A DNA stretch of 64,000 nt from Exophiala sp. HKRS030 (Eukaryota > Ascomycota > Eurotiomycetes > Chaetothyriales > Herpotrichiellaceae): NCBI GenBank assembly GCA_023897205.1, contig JAHWDD010000004.1, positions 868,001-932,000 of the forward strand. Direction: 5' to 3'. Both the position numbers and the translations under genes were made by a program. The notes under the pieces were generated by a model, which saw only the letters and a program-made list of their open reading frames with translations, ran no database searches and was not told the origin of the DNA. Below, in pieces: positions 12,083 to 25,207 of the stretch (positions are counted from its first letter, which is position 1; each line of letters starts with the position of its first letter).

Positions 12083-13437
12083 GAGAGCTCATAGAAACAG
12101 GCGATACCCAGAGATAGCCAGCGTACCCATTGTCTGAAGGAGGCTGGGCCATGGCCAAGGATAGACACCTCCAATCCGTGACCTGAAAGCAGTGAATCTT
12201 AGCGGGCCTGGTCTAGTACTTTCCGGCTGAACATCGAGGCGTAAAAACAGGAGACACCAGGTTAGAGTGATTGCTCTGGGTCTAGCAATCTATGGAGCTC
12301 GCTAGGTCCCACTCTACTTCGTAGTCAGATGAGCGGAATTCATGATGCTCACCCCTGGAGGTTGGTCAAATTATACTTTGGCTAGATTGACAGGAATATA
12401 TTCGGTAGCCACACGAAGACAATGGAGAGGGAGTCCTGAAGTATGCGCTAATCCCAGTTTAGTACCATCCTCACGTGATGACAATGGCTTTACCTTTCAA
12501 GCCATCAACTCTCTACGGCGCGATTACTCATCTGGCTGGCTGTTCGTAAGTTGCCCTGACAATTTCAACGATTAACCATAAATTCCAGGGAATTGAGAGG
12601 AATTGACCATAACCCCTGACCGTTTCAATGGATATCATGCAGTGACTCATCTATGCAGAACCATGATATTCCAACAGCCACTTCGTGTGTCTCGGCCTGC
12701 TATCATTTGTCGATTTGCTCAAGCCACCTAACAGGAATCGAACAAGTGATAGGTAGAACGATCTTTCACGGTTGACCGTGTCCAGGCTCTGGTTGTCTGG
12801 CAGGGCAATTCAACAAAAGCGCCTGGCCTTGTTGCTATTGGTGGTGAAATCTCCAGACCGCAATAGCTGCCTGTGGGTTGATGCCATTTGCATCAATATG
12901 TGTGGCTGTGAGGGAGGGTGTTTTCGCTTGATGAGGATAGCTAGCCTCGCTCCTTTTCTAGACTTCATCAGCAGGGACAAACGCTAGAAGGGACTAGCGT
13001 GGCATTCGAAATGCTGTGCTATTTTGACAGAAACCATGTCTATGATGGACTGAAGTCCTGAACATGAACTTTGCCAAAGGCGATTTGCATTCAAGCACAT
13101 GCTCAAAAATAGTGATTTTATGGTCGGCGTGGAACTTTGGGCTATTGTATCATTCGCTGAGAGACCATAGTCACGAATCTGGACTAGGAGGAAAACCAGT
13201 ACCTGTGACAACAATGTGGTAATGAAATTGAATTTCGTAGAAGCGAACACGCTACAGTGCGGCTCACAATGAAGCAAAGACTCACTTGAGCTCCCTCCTG
13301 CTTCACAGTCGAGCGCCGTTCCCGTAACATTCAGCCATAAACACAGCAAAGCCCACACAGACATCCGCCCAATCTTTCATCCTTGTCGATCACCAAGACG
13401 CGATCAACGGCCTCAACACTTCGTCTCCACCTCAAAG
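12083..13437. other. Intergenic region holding a HET-domain relic
   Basis: No intact gene. A decayed HET fragment lies at 12772-12987 (separate entry). On the minus strand a 126-codon frame from 13364 begins with a hydrophobic, signal-peptide-like stretch (MSVWALLCLWLNVTGTALDC). It starts only 73 bp below the stop of the large gene on its right, so it may be that gene's 3' untranslated region. Confidence 0.45.
12772..12987 (+). pseudogene. HET-domain relic
   Basis: This 71-codon open frame contains LLLLVVKSPDRNSCLWVDAICIN. That matches the HET-domain stretch in which a variable loop is followed by the near-invariant LWxDAICIN, normally continuing NQxDxxE. Here the Q is replaced and the domain stops soon after. 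I see no N-terminal AISYVWG-type motif or later W-L-W-T-L-Q-E motif in any nearby frame. The fragment most likely remains from a degraded heterokaryon-incompatibility-type gene. Two intact HET genes lie 16 and 29 kb downstream. Confidence 0.6.
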
Positions 13438-16400
13438 CTAGTAAGTCTCACTTGAAAAGCTCAAAATCTTCCGCAACCACGAGATCAGGGCCTCCAACGG
13501 ATCCTCCGTCTCACCGAACACAGGCACACACAACTCGTTCAACTGCTCAAGTTGCTCACGCGACCTCAGCAACCTGCGCAGATTATACGGTCCAGACTCG
13601 ATCATCATCAACAACCGATCACCATGGACGTGCAAATCCGTCAACCGCATTGGCGGCTGCCACATATATACCGACCCATCGGGTCTCTTCCTCCGGGCGG
13701 CTGCGGGTTTGTGCGCCGGTTTGTTGAGATAGTTCTGTTCCTCGAGGAAGTGTAGCAGTTTCCACTCGCAGTGCTTGAGCGTCGAGAAGTGGTAGATCGT
13801 GCCGTCGGTGGTGCTGCCGTAGAATCTATGGCGGTTGTTTGACGTGTGGTGGTGTTGTTGTTGGAGGCGGATCTGGTTGATGAACAGAGGCATGTCAGCT
13901 TGGAAGATGGGGACGGGCTGGCTGGATGGGTGGTTGAAGCCGGTGAAGGCCACGAGATGAGTCCCTCGGTCGTCGAAGGAGGAGAATAATGCTGAATCGT
14001 TCCCGAAGGTTACCACGTTGGTCGTGTTTCGTGCCATGATGTCGGATTTGTGCAGTTTGAGTATATTGTCTTGTTCGAATAGCACAATTAGCGAGTGGTG
14101 GCTTGTCGCGACGAAGATCATCGTGCTTTGACATGAGATGGCTTTGGCGGGGGAAGGGAGTGTGTATCGTGACACGATCTCGCTTTTCTTCTTTGAGTAG
14201 TGCAGTTTGAACAATAACAGCTCGTTGCCGACAGCGAATAATAGTGACGATATTCCATAGGCGCAGAGAGCTGTCACTGGGCTGGAGTTGTTGCGGTGCA
14301 GGACTTTCGGTGCGACTGAGCCGCTACCTCCTTTCTTTATGTTTTTTGCATTGACGGCAATCACACGACCACCGGTTTGACGATGGTCATCAGGTTCATT
14401 TTGCGACAGCGCCATGACGATCCAGGAGTATAGATCATCACCGTCTCTAAATTGCCATTCGATTATGGCATTGACACGTTCATCTTTGTCATCCACATGA
14501 ATTGGCTCGATGTCTCTAGCTATCGAGAAATCTCTCTCGGCAAAATGTAAACTGATCTGGATCACTTCCTCGAAACCTGATGCTCTTTGCATGTTGCTAT
14601 CTGTTGGAGATTTGGGTCGGCGTTGGTCAAGAAGCGTGGGATGAGTGTATGTGCCGATAGGGAATCTGTCGACTCGGATTTTTTTCTCGACGGCGATGAT
14701 GAATTTCTTCAGGAGATTTGAGTAAAACATACGCCGTGGAATACCGTCGATGTGCCTTTTCATGGCCAGAGTCTGCTCTTCCGTAACGAGCGATGCAAAA
14801 TATAGTTCGTCATTTTCGGCACAGACAAGAAGTCCTCCAGGGTCCGTGTATTGACTTTTTAGCTGGGGAATGCGATATGCAGCATTGACCTGTGGCTGAG
14901 GTGCTGCAGGCTTGATTTTGTAAGCGTAAGAAGGACTCATGAAGGACTAACTTGACTTACATCCATTCTGTTCGTCAACCAGACTGAGTTCAGACTATAA
15001 TCCATTGAAGAGACACTTTGATGGAGCGTAAACCGTCTAAGCTGAGATTGGCATAACAGCAAAGCCGACGATGGGTATCTCGCATCAGACGCGGGCTTCT
15101 CCCTAATTATCTGCACCGTGGTTTGGCCTAGTTGGTAATGGTTGGCATATGCAATGTCTGAGTATCTGTCAGTACAGTGTTCCAGCTCTGGGTCAATCAA
15201 CCTACTTGGATGAAGGAGGTTATTCATCGTCAGTCGCAAGCATACAACAAGGCCGTTCCTTAGGCCACAGAGGATCATGTTTGATTTGGATCTATCTTGA
15301 CTCAGCACCGCTAGAGAGGAAATAGGGGCTGCCTCAAAATTCGAACTTTTGCCCAAATCGTATTCATAGGCATGTTCCAAGGCCAAATTTGGCAACATGA
15401 AGTAACCAATAATCCTCCCGGTATTTGTTCCAACGATGAGCAGTTTGGTGATGCCATGCTTAGCGTGGCAAAGGCTGGTCACTTCTTCATGACTGGAAAA
15501 CACCACATTTGAGGTTCCTGTTTGAAGAATGGAGATATTGCTCTCTGAGTCGTCGACGGTTGCCATGCTCACCTCATACCCTTCCATCACTTTTGTGACT
15601 AATGCAATATCTCCTCCGTCGGAGATCTCGGCCTGGGAATAGTCACCCGCTACCCCAGTCTCATGTTGACCAGGGTTGGACTGCGATGAGATGTCCACAA
15701 CAGCTACCCCACGACGAGTGACTTGGAGGAGCTTGTGGCTGTCAAGGAGAGTTACTGCAAGTGTTGAGCTGTTGAAATCGAATTGTGGCAGACTCTCTGA
15801 GTCGGCAAACTCGGATTCTTGAGTTTCTAAATCGAAAATGATCATTGTAGTGTGCGTTGTGTGAGAGGCAATCAGCAAAAGTTTTTGTGATGATGGTACC
15901 TCGATGGAAAACATCTGGTCGATCGTTGTGGCATCAGGGCAATCCATCGTCCAGATCATCTGCGCCTCCATACCATAACGGATCTCCGAAATCTCACCTC
16001 GTTCTTCGTCTTTACCTCCACAGAGATATATCTTGTCAAGTAACTCCTTGGTCGTGCCGGTACTCCGTGAGATGCTAGAATCCTGAGGACCAATGATCAT
16101 GTCATGGATCGGGGCAAGATTGGGTATGGTTTGTATTCGGGTCGGGACGCTTCGAGCAGGTAAGTGGTAAATCCCACCTTCTGTCATATCACCGGCGGCT
16201 ATAATGATGTCGCCTCCCATTCCTGGGGGACCAGCTAGCATGCAGAATGCTGTATCAACGTGTATGTCGAGATAACCGACAGTGAAGTTCATGTTGAATT
16301 TGAGATTTGAAGCCTTTTCAATGAGGAACTGTTGAAGCATTCCATCCTCTCGCACAATGAACAGGTCGTCTCGCTTCTCCAGGTGTCCGAGGTGACGTCT

Positions 16401-17548
16401 TGGTTTGGCCCATTGTACCCAGACCAGTGGTCCAGCGGTTGGTTTCATGAACCGACAATTGATTCGCTTAAACTCATGCGTGTGGACATTTTCGTAATAA
16501 CTGATACCGGTGTTCATGACAACCAGAAAGCAATATGGTCGAGTGGATGGGATCAACATGAGAGGAAATCTATCATCTTTGAGTGGCCTGCCACTACAAC
16601 TCATAGACCTCATCTTCTCCAAAGAATATCGGGTATCCCATTTGTAAAGAAGCTGATGTGTTTCTTGCCCAGAGTCCACGAGTAGTAGTAGCAATACTTT
16701 GGAGGGTTCTGAATCCAAACTTCTCAGGAACTCCATTTTGAGGATTGTGCCGTCGATCTGGATGAAGCGTTGCTAAAACCGTCAAAAATTGAGGCGCCAT
16801 CGAAAGAAGTGCTGACTTACCTCATGCCATGGTTGAAATGAATCATGCCTATGAGGCTCCCACCCATCCACCTGCGACTTTACATCGTCGATAGTTCGAA
16901 GAGAAAAAACAACGACATACCCAGAGGAGGAGGCGATTGCCAGAGCCCGAGAACTGTCAGGTCAGTCAAACTGAACACGTCCATAACTTCATGTGTTACC
17001 TACTCGTGATCCACGGCCATATGCCGACACTGCCTATCCGGTAAGACCAGTCCAGGATATAGAGGTCGCTTGGCGAACAGGAATTTCGTATCACCGGCGG
17101 AATCATCTTTGGCGTAGAGATAAATCAACTCATTGTCAAAAGTGCTGAGGACAAGAATCTGCGGAGGATGGTCATCGTGGACAGGCCGTCCTTGAATTAT
17201 GTACTGTTCTTGGTCACGTCCATAAGATAGTAGAGCATCCACGACAGGGACAATCTTGATTTGAGCAGATATTATTTTGGCAGAGAGGATCTGGGTACCA
17301 AAATCCAGTTTTGCCGTCGCATCAGCGAGTTGGCCATTGCCGAGGAATTCGCGCAGTTGAACAAAAGTCTCACCAACGAAGACAACGTCATTTTTCTGTG
17401 GCGACCTTATCCTTCCCGGAAGGATCCATCTGATGATATGACTGGAGCTGAAGGTCCTTGATAATATGCCAACTTGCTGTTGATCTGGTTGCTGTGACTT
17501 TTCTTTGGAATCTTGAGATGACATGGAGGAGGTTCTGGATTCACTCAT
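13438..17548 (-). CDS. DDB1/CPSF-A/MMS1-like beta-propeller protein (MMS1_N domain)
   Basis: Exons are 17004-17548, 16821-16953, 14961-16772 and 13438-14889, giving 1313 aa. Introns are 50, 48 and 71 nt. The N-terminal segment WILPGRIRSPQKNDVVFVGETFVQLREFL is characteristic of fungal MMS1_N proteins (annotated as methyl methanesulfonate N-terminal domain or thermotolerance proteins). These are distant relatives of DDB1, Rse1 and the CPSF A subunit. The long middle is a run of short beta-rich segments typical of WD-like propellers. The family acts as scaffold in ubiquitin-ligase or RNA-processing complexes; the role of this member is not established. The third intron is chosen on phase: its acceptor at 14890 restores frame from NRMD to VNAAYRIP. 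A different acceptor would change a few residues only. Confidence 0.85.
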
Positions 17549-18528
17549 TGTGGCTCTTCATCTCATCTAGAAGCCGACAGCGAAGATCAAATAAGACAGA
17601 AAGAGGATGATGGAGAGTCCCTTGGCGAAATCGTTGTAGTATACGCAAAGAGAGGCGCGTAAAAGGCCGTTGAAAGCGAGGAGTAGGCTACTTGAAGACA
17701 GAAATGACTAGTTGCAGCACATTGCGTGTCCTCCTATCCACAAATCACTTCACCCGGGCACAGGTACCCAGCACATTGCCCAAGCGTGATTCCAATCCAG
17801 AAAATGGATTGTAACCGAATAGAATCAGATGTTGCTGCACGAGACAGAATGGAGATTCAGGACGAGGGGCAATGTCACCACGAAGTCCAATCGTATCTCG
17901 ACGGGATATTGACCCCCTGTCTACTTGGAGGCAAGGGTATCTTGGGATCAAGATGGATTGATTAAGTGATTTCTGATCGAAAGGGCCTTGTACACAGTCA
18001 ATGTTGGCACTGGGATGCAGGCATCTTGTGTCAATATATGATAATCCGTGCAGGCGGGGCAGTTTCTTCTCAGATCTCCATACCAAATGTACGCCCCCCG
18101 GAAACTTTGTCCGGACAGAAGCTAACCAACTTACGGTGAGGCACCATTATCACCAGGATCAATAGCTCATCGACTGCACCGTGAGCAAATCACATGTCAG
18201 ATCCCTCCCCGACAATTCCAAGGCTCTTAAAGCAGTTTGTTATATCTCAGATCGATACGAGGCGCAAGGCTACAAGGTTGTCAACGACCGACAGTGGATC
18301 ACCATGCATACTAAACACTGACCCAGGTCACGTAGTTTTGTGTTACCTGTCACTTTACTTCCTCGTGTCAAATTCCATCCCCAGGTACCTATTGACAGTC
18401 CTGTTGTACCACTGTCGTTCGTCACCGTGGCTCCATTGTGATTACGACTTGAAGGGCGGCGAGCATCCGCGACAATTTGCGTCGCCTTCTATACTTGAAT
18501 TGCGTTACCTTCATTCATAGCAGATGGC
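17549..18528. other. Intergenic, divergent promoters
   Basis: This 980-bp stretch separates the divergent starts of the propeller gene and the TBC gene and should hold both promoters. Open frames here are short and without recognisable domains. Confidence 0.45.
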
Positions 18529-19902
18529 ATGGTCCAAATCGAGACAAGCCATCAAAACCCCAGCGCCATAATGGCTTCTCATCATGACTTCAACTCTCAT
18601 TCGTCGGTCGACCAACCATCTGTCATACTGTCACGCCATGGATCACCACATGAGCAGAAGCGCTCCCTGATTGAAGATGCATGTAGACAGAATGACTTTG
18701 CATCCCTTGTCAAGCTAGCAACTTCAACTGGAGGGTTATTGGCTGATGACTTACGTCGCAAAGCCTGTATGTCTTGGTTCTTTTGATTCGATTATCTGTG
18801 GTACATTGCTGACTCGATGGACTTGGAAGGGCCCATTTTATTGGGCTATCAGCATGAGAAGGAATCAGACCAAAAGCCTGGCCTGAGCAGTGCATGGACT
18901 AAGCTACCCCGACATTCTGATGAGGACCAAGTTCGACTTGATGTTGATCGAGCATTTGTATACTACCCTAGAGGTTTGTCATCCAATTACCAAAACCAAC
19001 GTGGCACCGGCTGAAAGCACGCAGATGAATCTGAGCAGTCTCTCGAGCAAAAGAGGACCGATTTGTATGACTTGATTGTCTCAACTCTGAGAAAACATCC
19101 TATCTTGTCCTATTTTCAGAGTTACCACGACGTTGTACAAGTTTTGCTGTTGGTTCTTGGGAAGGACAGTGCTGCCGTGGCCGTCCCAAGGATATCTCTG
19201 CTTCGCCTTCGCGACTACATGTTACCAACCATTGCCCCTGCAAGGAAACACTTTGAGCTGGTGTCGGCCGTTGTCAGTATTGCAGATCCTCAACTGGCCC
19301 AGCATCTGTCCGAGGCTGAGAACAGCTCTGCACTCTCGGCGACGCACTCGTTGTTCGCTCACGATGTTCAAGACTACCGAGAAATCTCACGACTGTACGA
19401 CTTCCTGCTTGCACATGAACCAATCATGAGCATCTACCTCTTCGCAACCATCACCATATCCCGCCGGTCGGAATTACTCGAGTTGGAATCAGACCAGTCC
19501 GACATGTTGACATACATGGTGGCTAAACTGCCACAAAACCTTGACATTGATAGTCTTGCAGCACAAACGATACAATTATTCCAAAGGCATCCACCAGAAC
19601 GGTTGCGTGGCTTCATCTGGTGGCGCCTGTCCTCGTACAGTGTTCTTAAGACGTCGCGCCGTTTGGATCGTCCTCAGACCTGTAAGGAAGCAGAGTTGCT
19701 CGGTCAGAAACAGATTCAACAACTCCGTCGTGACGAGGCTTTGAGCAGAGGAAGGAAACAGCTCATCAAGTATCAAAGGCCTGCCAAATTCACTGCTGCT
19801 TTGTTGATAGGAGTTTTCTCGATATACCTTCGAAAGAGTGGGTATGATCGGGCGATTTGGTCGTTTATCGTTTCAACGGCTCAAATTTTATCAGGTAGAT
19901 AA
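18529..19902 (+). CDS. TBC-domain Rab GTPase-activating protein, Gyp8/TBC1D20-like
   Basis: Stimulates GTP hydrolysis by Rab/Ypt proteins of the early secretory pathway; the TBC1D20/Gyp8 group is ER-anchored by a C-terminal membrane span. Exons are 18529-18766, 18830-18973 and 19025-19902 (introns 63 and 51 nt), giving 419 aa. RRKAWPILLG opens the TBC domain. The arginine finger is in VRLDVDRAFVYYP (Arg120), and the glutamine finger is Gln159 in YFQSYHDVVQV. Both catalytic residues are kept, but the usual YxQG glycine is serine. A hydrophobic segment after residue 375 (FTAALLIGVFSIYL) and another at the C-terminus fit a tail anchor. An in-frame ATG at 18571 (MASHHDF) is an equally likely start, giving 405 aa. 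Confidence 0.88.
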
Positions 19903-20235
19903 CATATGATCATAAGAATCCATTCACGGACGACTCTTATGCGAATTTGTTGTCGAAGCCGTTAGAGTTGAACTCTAGATACCAGACCGTGCTATAATTA
20001 CAACCTTTTTGTAATGACACAGACTTCAATAAAACCTTGAGTTGATGTGCCCATGGTGACCGCATGTTCCTGATAATTCATTGTTGTCTGACATAACTCT
20101 AATACTTGACAGCACGCCCAACAGGCATACGTGTTTGGTCTATAACTCTACGATTTCATCAAAACTTCCTACTCCTACAACCACAGATTACGTCCGGCCC
20201 ACCAGTACAGCACGCGCGAAGAAGTGATCGTAAGC
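19903..20235. other. Intergenic
   Basis: This 333-bp gap lies between the TBC gene and the Yip1-family gene, both on the plus strand. It should contain the 3' end of the first and the promoter of the second. No other feature is visible. Confidence 0.5.
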
Positions 20236-21287
20236 ATGGCAAACCGCGGCTACGACGTCGTTGTCGACGTAGACGCAGAGGTATGGCCCGCTCCCTTCTG
20301 CGACACCTCCATGTCTGCATTGAGCATTTGCAAGGACTAACCCTCCACCTCGTCGAACAGGGAGACCTAGGACATACAGACTTACAAGATGACGATCTCG
20401 AATTTCACCCTTCCAGTACGTACTCCTCTACCCTCGAGCTTTGCCAGGAAATCTCCTCAGTCACAAAAGCTTCCCATACTCATTAGGGAACCAAACTAAC
20501 CCGTCCCACCCCTCTCCTGCTAGATTTCGATTCACGGGGCAACACATCGCGCAAAGTCCAACCAGACTCAACAGCCTTCCTGTCCAACAGCGCGACGAAC
20601 CCAGCAAATCTACCCAACGACCCATCCGCCGTTCCACCCAAGCACATGCTCTGGTCGCTATCCTTTTACGCACAGTTCTTCGACGTCGACACCTCGACCG
20701 TCCTGCACCGATGCCGCACCGCAATCCTCCCTTTCATCCCAAACACGCCGCCCTTTCTCGACACAATGGATGGCAATCCTGACTTGTACGGGCCTTTTTG
20801 GATCGCCACGACCGTGGTGGTCATCTTGTTCCTGACGGGCACCATCAGCCACAAACTCGCATCTGAGGGCAAAAAACACTTCGAATATGATTTCCGCCTG
20901 TTGTCCGGCGCGGCGGGTCTGATCTACGGATATACATTGTTCGTGCCATTGGGACTATGGGCGGCCTTGAGGTGGTTCGGTGCCCAGTCGCTCGAGTTGG
21001 TCGAGTGTTGGGCTTTGTATGGGTATAGCAATTTGTTCTGGATTGCTGTGGCTTTGCTGTCGTGGTCGCCGTTGAACGGGTTAAATTATGCGCTTGTGGG
21101 TCTCGGCTATGCTGTCAGTGTGTTCTTCTTGGTCAAAAATTTGTTCCCAGTCATCAGTGCGACGGAGAAGAAGATCAGTCAGGTATTGTTGCTGGTGGTG
21201 GTTTTGCTGCATGCTGGGTTGGCCATTGCCATCAAGATCCTGTTTTTCAGTCACAAGAGCCCCGCTGTGGCCGACGGGGCATCCTGA
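20236..21287 (+). CDS. Yip1-domain membrane protein (Yip5/YIPF1-like)
   Basis: A Golgi/ER multi-span protein of the Yip1 family, which binds Rab GTPases in vesicle traffic. Exons are 20236-20280, 20361-20415 and 20524-21287 (introns 80 and 108 nt), giving 287 aa. The short N-terminal exons encode an acidic, soluble head (DLGHTDLQDDDLEF), as in YIPF1/YIPF2 and Yip5. The last exon carries the domain: DLYGPFWIATTVVVILFLTGT, then LLSGAAGLIYGYTLFVPLGLW, YGYSNLFWI and two more spans, five in all. The DLYGPFW motif is the family hallmark. It follows a Rab GAP gene on the same strand, a suggestive but probably chance neighbourhood. Confidence 0.92.
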
Positions 21288-22496
<1,209 letters not shown>

Positions 22497-22923
22497 GTTT
22501 ACAGGATCTTCTGGTCACTGGTGATAATTGATGTCGCTGACGATGAAGCGGAGGGGCGACTCAAACGAGATGACTTTGTGTGCCACTGTGGGAGCAGATT
22601 TCGATCTTGGCATTCACGTGACCTGGGCCTGGATTGGGAAGGCTATGCGAGATTTAAGGAGTTCGGAGAAAGATGATTCCGATCCTTGTTACGCTTGATC
22701 TAAAGCAAAGTTCTGTCGTCATACATTTTGTCCTTTGATCTGTTCTCGTATACCAAATCAAAGTCAGAAAGTTCGAGCCATTGGAGCCTGAACCATATTC
22801 GGGCACAGATGAAACTGTGTTTATTTGACTACATGTATAAGATACGCTGTAAATCACGGGTGAGTTCGTCGACAGCAATACGAGTTCAACCCCTCTTCCA
22901 AGCTCGCGTGCCATTATTCCATC
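22497..22923. promoter_or_regulatory. Divergent promoter region, ubiquitin-L40 / DUF1295 gene
   Basis: These 427 bp separate the divergent ubiquitin-L40 and DUF1295 start codons. The ubiquitin-L40 transcript must begin here, because the first coding base is already at an exon end. No specific element stands out. Confidence 0.45.
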
Positions 22924-23963
22924 ATGTCGATCGTCCAATCTTTGCTCCATGCGACCAACTTCCGTAAACCCTTTATCAGAAACCTCGTACCATCAATTGG
23001 ACTAGCATTTGGGATACAAGCAGCAGTGGCAGTCCCGTCCATATTTGGCCAAACTGAGCGATTCTATGATCTTTCCGGTTCATTGACCTACCTCTCATGC
23101 ACGGCACTGAGTCTATATCTTCCTGTGTTGCGAGCACGATCGGCAGCAGCTCTAGCCGGAGCTCCGAAACCAGCATGGCCCACGTTGATGAGTGCTTTCA
23201 ATGGTACAGCAGGACCTTACGGTTTCAACTGGAGACAAGTCTTCTTGAGTGCGGCGGTTAGCTTTTGGGCAGCTAGACGTAAGTTATACTGATGCTTTAT
23301 TGTTTATATATACAACTAACTCAAGGCAAAGTGGGAAGCTTTTTGTTTGCTCGCATACTTGGAGATGGATCAGACTCAAGGTTCGAGAAGATCCGACAAT
23401 CTCCTCCTAAATTTGCGGTAGCATTCTTTGCTCAAGCTGTTTGGGTGTCCCTCTGTCTCCTTCCCGTGCTCTCGATCAATTCTCTTCCCCCAGCAACGTT
23501 CGCTGCTCTTGGTGGATTCGTCTCTATCACAGACATCCTCGGAATATTACTGTACGTGGGCGGCTTGGGATTCGAGGTGACTGCCGATCGACAAAAGAAT
23601 CAATGGGTCCAGGAGAAGAAACGGAAACAGCACGACGAGGATTTTTTTACGCGAGGTCTTTGGAGCAAGAGTCGTCATCCTAATTATTTCGGCGAGAGCA
23701 CTCTTTGGACGGGAATCGCAACCATGGCAGCAGGTGTACTTGCATCGAACGCAGGTGTCGCAGGAATGGGTCTTGCTGGTGGGTTGACCGGTAAAGCAAT
23801 AGCGCTGCTAAGTGCCGGAGTCAGTCCCGCATTCGTCACTTTTTTACTGTTCAAGGTCTCGGGAATTCCCCTTAGTGAGAACAAGTATGACAAGAAGTAT
23901 GGGGATCGGAAGGATTATCAGAAATGGAAGCAAGAGACGCCTATGTTCTTCCCGAAATTCTGA
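22924..23963 (+). CDS. DUF1295 / steroid 5-alpha-reductase-like membrane protein
   Basis: Exons are 22924-23278 and 23326-23963 (47-nt intron with a CTAAC branch site), giving 330 aa. The protein is hydrophobic with about six or seven membrane spans. Near the C-terminus it carries LWSKSRHPNYFGE followed by a glycine/alanine-rich segment and a charged tail with NKYDKKYGDRKDYQKWK. R-H-P-N-Y-F-G-E is the signature of the DUF1295 family, related to steroid 5-alpha-reductases and isoprenylcysteine methyltransferases. Family members are poorly characterised NADPH-dependent or lipid-active ER proteins, so the reaction here is unknown. Confidence 0.9.
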
Positions 23964-24331
23964 AGGGGTTGTCACTGGAGTTCTGTAGAATCTTCGGCGC
24001 AAAGACGGTCAAGGAGGATTTATACACTCAACGCCTAATGGAAAGGCATAAGGGGCTTCCCATGCCATTGATTAAACTCAATATCAATGTCACAATACTA
24101 TCTGGTACATACGTTTTAATCTGTGCTTAGAAATAACTTTCTGGTTCCTGGTTCCTGATACCCCGCATCCGGCAAACATGTGAACATGTGGCTTTTTTTG
24201 GAGACGCATTTCCATCTACAATTCCACCAAAAGATGCGTTCGTCAATCGCATCCATGCTTGATCCTCCAGACCATTGACAGGATATGGATTGATACCTCC
24301 TCGTCCTCCCAGCTAAATCCACCCATCAATC
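23964..24331. other. Intergenic
   Basis: This 368-bp stretch lies between two plus-strand genes. It should hold the DUF1295 gene's 3' end and the promoter of the Dsc2-like gene. Nothing else is recognisable. Confidence 0.5.
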
Positions 24332-25207
24332 ATGGTGTCAACATCAGGCTTCTCCCACGCCCCAGTCTCCCGCTTTCTAATCCTCACCTCAATCGCCAGC
24401 TCCATCATAACCTCAATCCTAGACATCAAACACTACCTGCCGATCAGACCATCGCCCCATCTCTGGCCATACCTGCAGTTCACACGGTTCCTGACCTTCC
24501 AACTCGCCTACACATCCTCAACCGACCTCCTCTTCTCGACGGCTCTACTCTACCAATTCCGTGTGTTGGAACGTCTGTGGGGAAGCCGCAAGTACGCGAG
24601 TTTCGTGGCTGTGGTTTTCGGCATCAATATCCTGCTCCTACCGTTGTTGACCGTTGGTCTGAAGGGTGTAACATTTGGGTTTTGGAATTATCTGCCTTCG
24701 GGTCTTGCGGCTGTCGTTTTCGCCGCACTAGGAGTATGGACAGATGAAGTTCCCAGGCTATATCGGTACCGGATAATCACGGGGAAGACTCCTTCGTCGA
24801 CTTCAACCGGCCAGCGCGATGGAGAGGGACAGTCGAACAGCAACGAGGAGGCTCCCGGCGTGACATTGAGTGACAAATCCACCACATACCTCCTCGCCGC
24901 GCAGCTGGCGTTAAGCCAGTTTCCATACCAACTGGTGCCTGCGCTGGTTGGGTGGGCGTTGGGCACTGCCTGGGTCGGCGAGTTGTTGCCCGGCGGTCTG
25001 AATCGCTGGAGAGTGCCCGCGTGGGTTCTCGGCGAATCACGGAAGAGAAAGGAGAGGGGTCAGTATGAGGGCTTGAGGAGGCGCTTGGAAGAAGAAGGGA
25101 GCTCCACGGATGGAATGAGGAATGTTAGTGATCGTGTTGCTGACAGGCAGGAGAGTGGGAGGAGGGGGTTTGGGAGGCAGATTGCGAGCTATTTCACGGG
25201 TTCGTGA
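24332..25207 (+). CDS. Rhomboid-like pseudoprotease, Dsc2/UBAC2-like
   Basis: This single-exon, 291-aa membrane protein resembles Dsc2, the rhomboid-like subunit of the fungal Dsc E3 ligase complex, which acts on SREBP in the Golgi. It shows the N-terminal span, then LQFTRFLTFQLAYTSSTDLLFSTALLYQFRVLERLWGSRKYASF, a typical rhomboid L1-TM2 region of this group, and four further hydrophobic segments to about residue 220. No Gly-x-Ser-x-Gly catalytic serine motif is present. The C-terminal 70 residues are charged and I see no UBA domain, which Dsc2 and UBAC2 usually carry. Assignment to the group is likely, orthology less certain. Confidence 0.75.
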   Translation: MVSTSGFSHAPVSRFLILTSIASSIITSILDIKHYLPIRPSPHLWPYLQFTRFLTFQLAYTSSTDLLFSTALLYQFRVLERLWGSRKYASFVAVVFGINILLLPLLTVGLKGVTFGFWNYLPSGLAAVVFAALGVWTDEVPRLYRYRIITGKTPSSTSTGQRDGEGQSNSNEEAPGVTLSDKSTTYLLAAQLALSQFPYQLVPALVGWALGTAWVGELLPGGLNRWRVPAWVLGESRKRKERGQYEGLRRRLEEEGSSTDGMRNVSDRVADRQESGRRGFGRQIASYFTGS

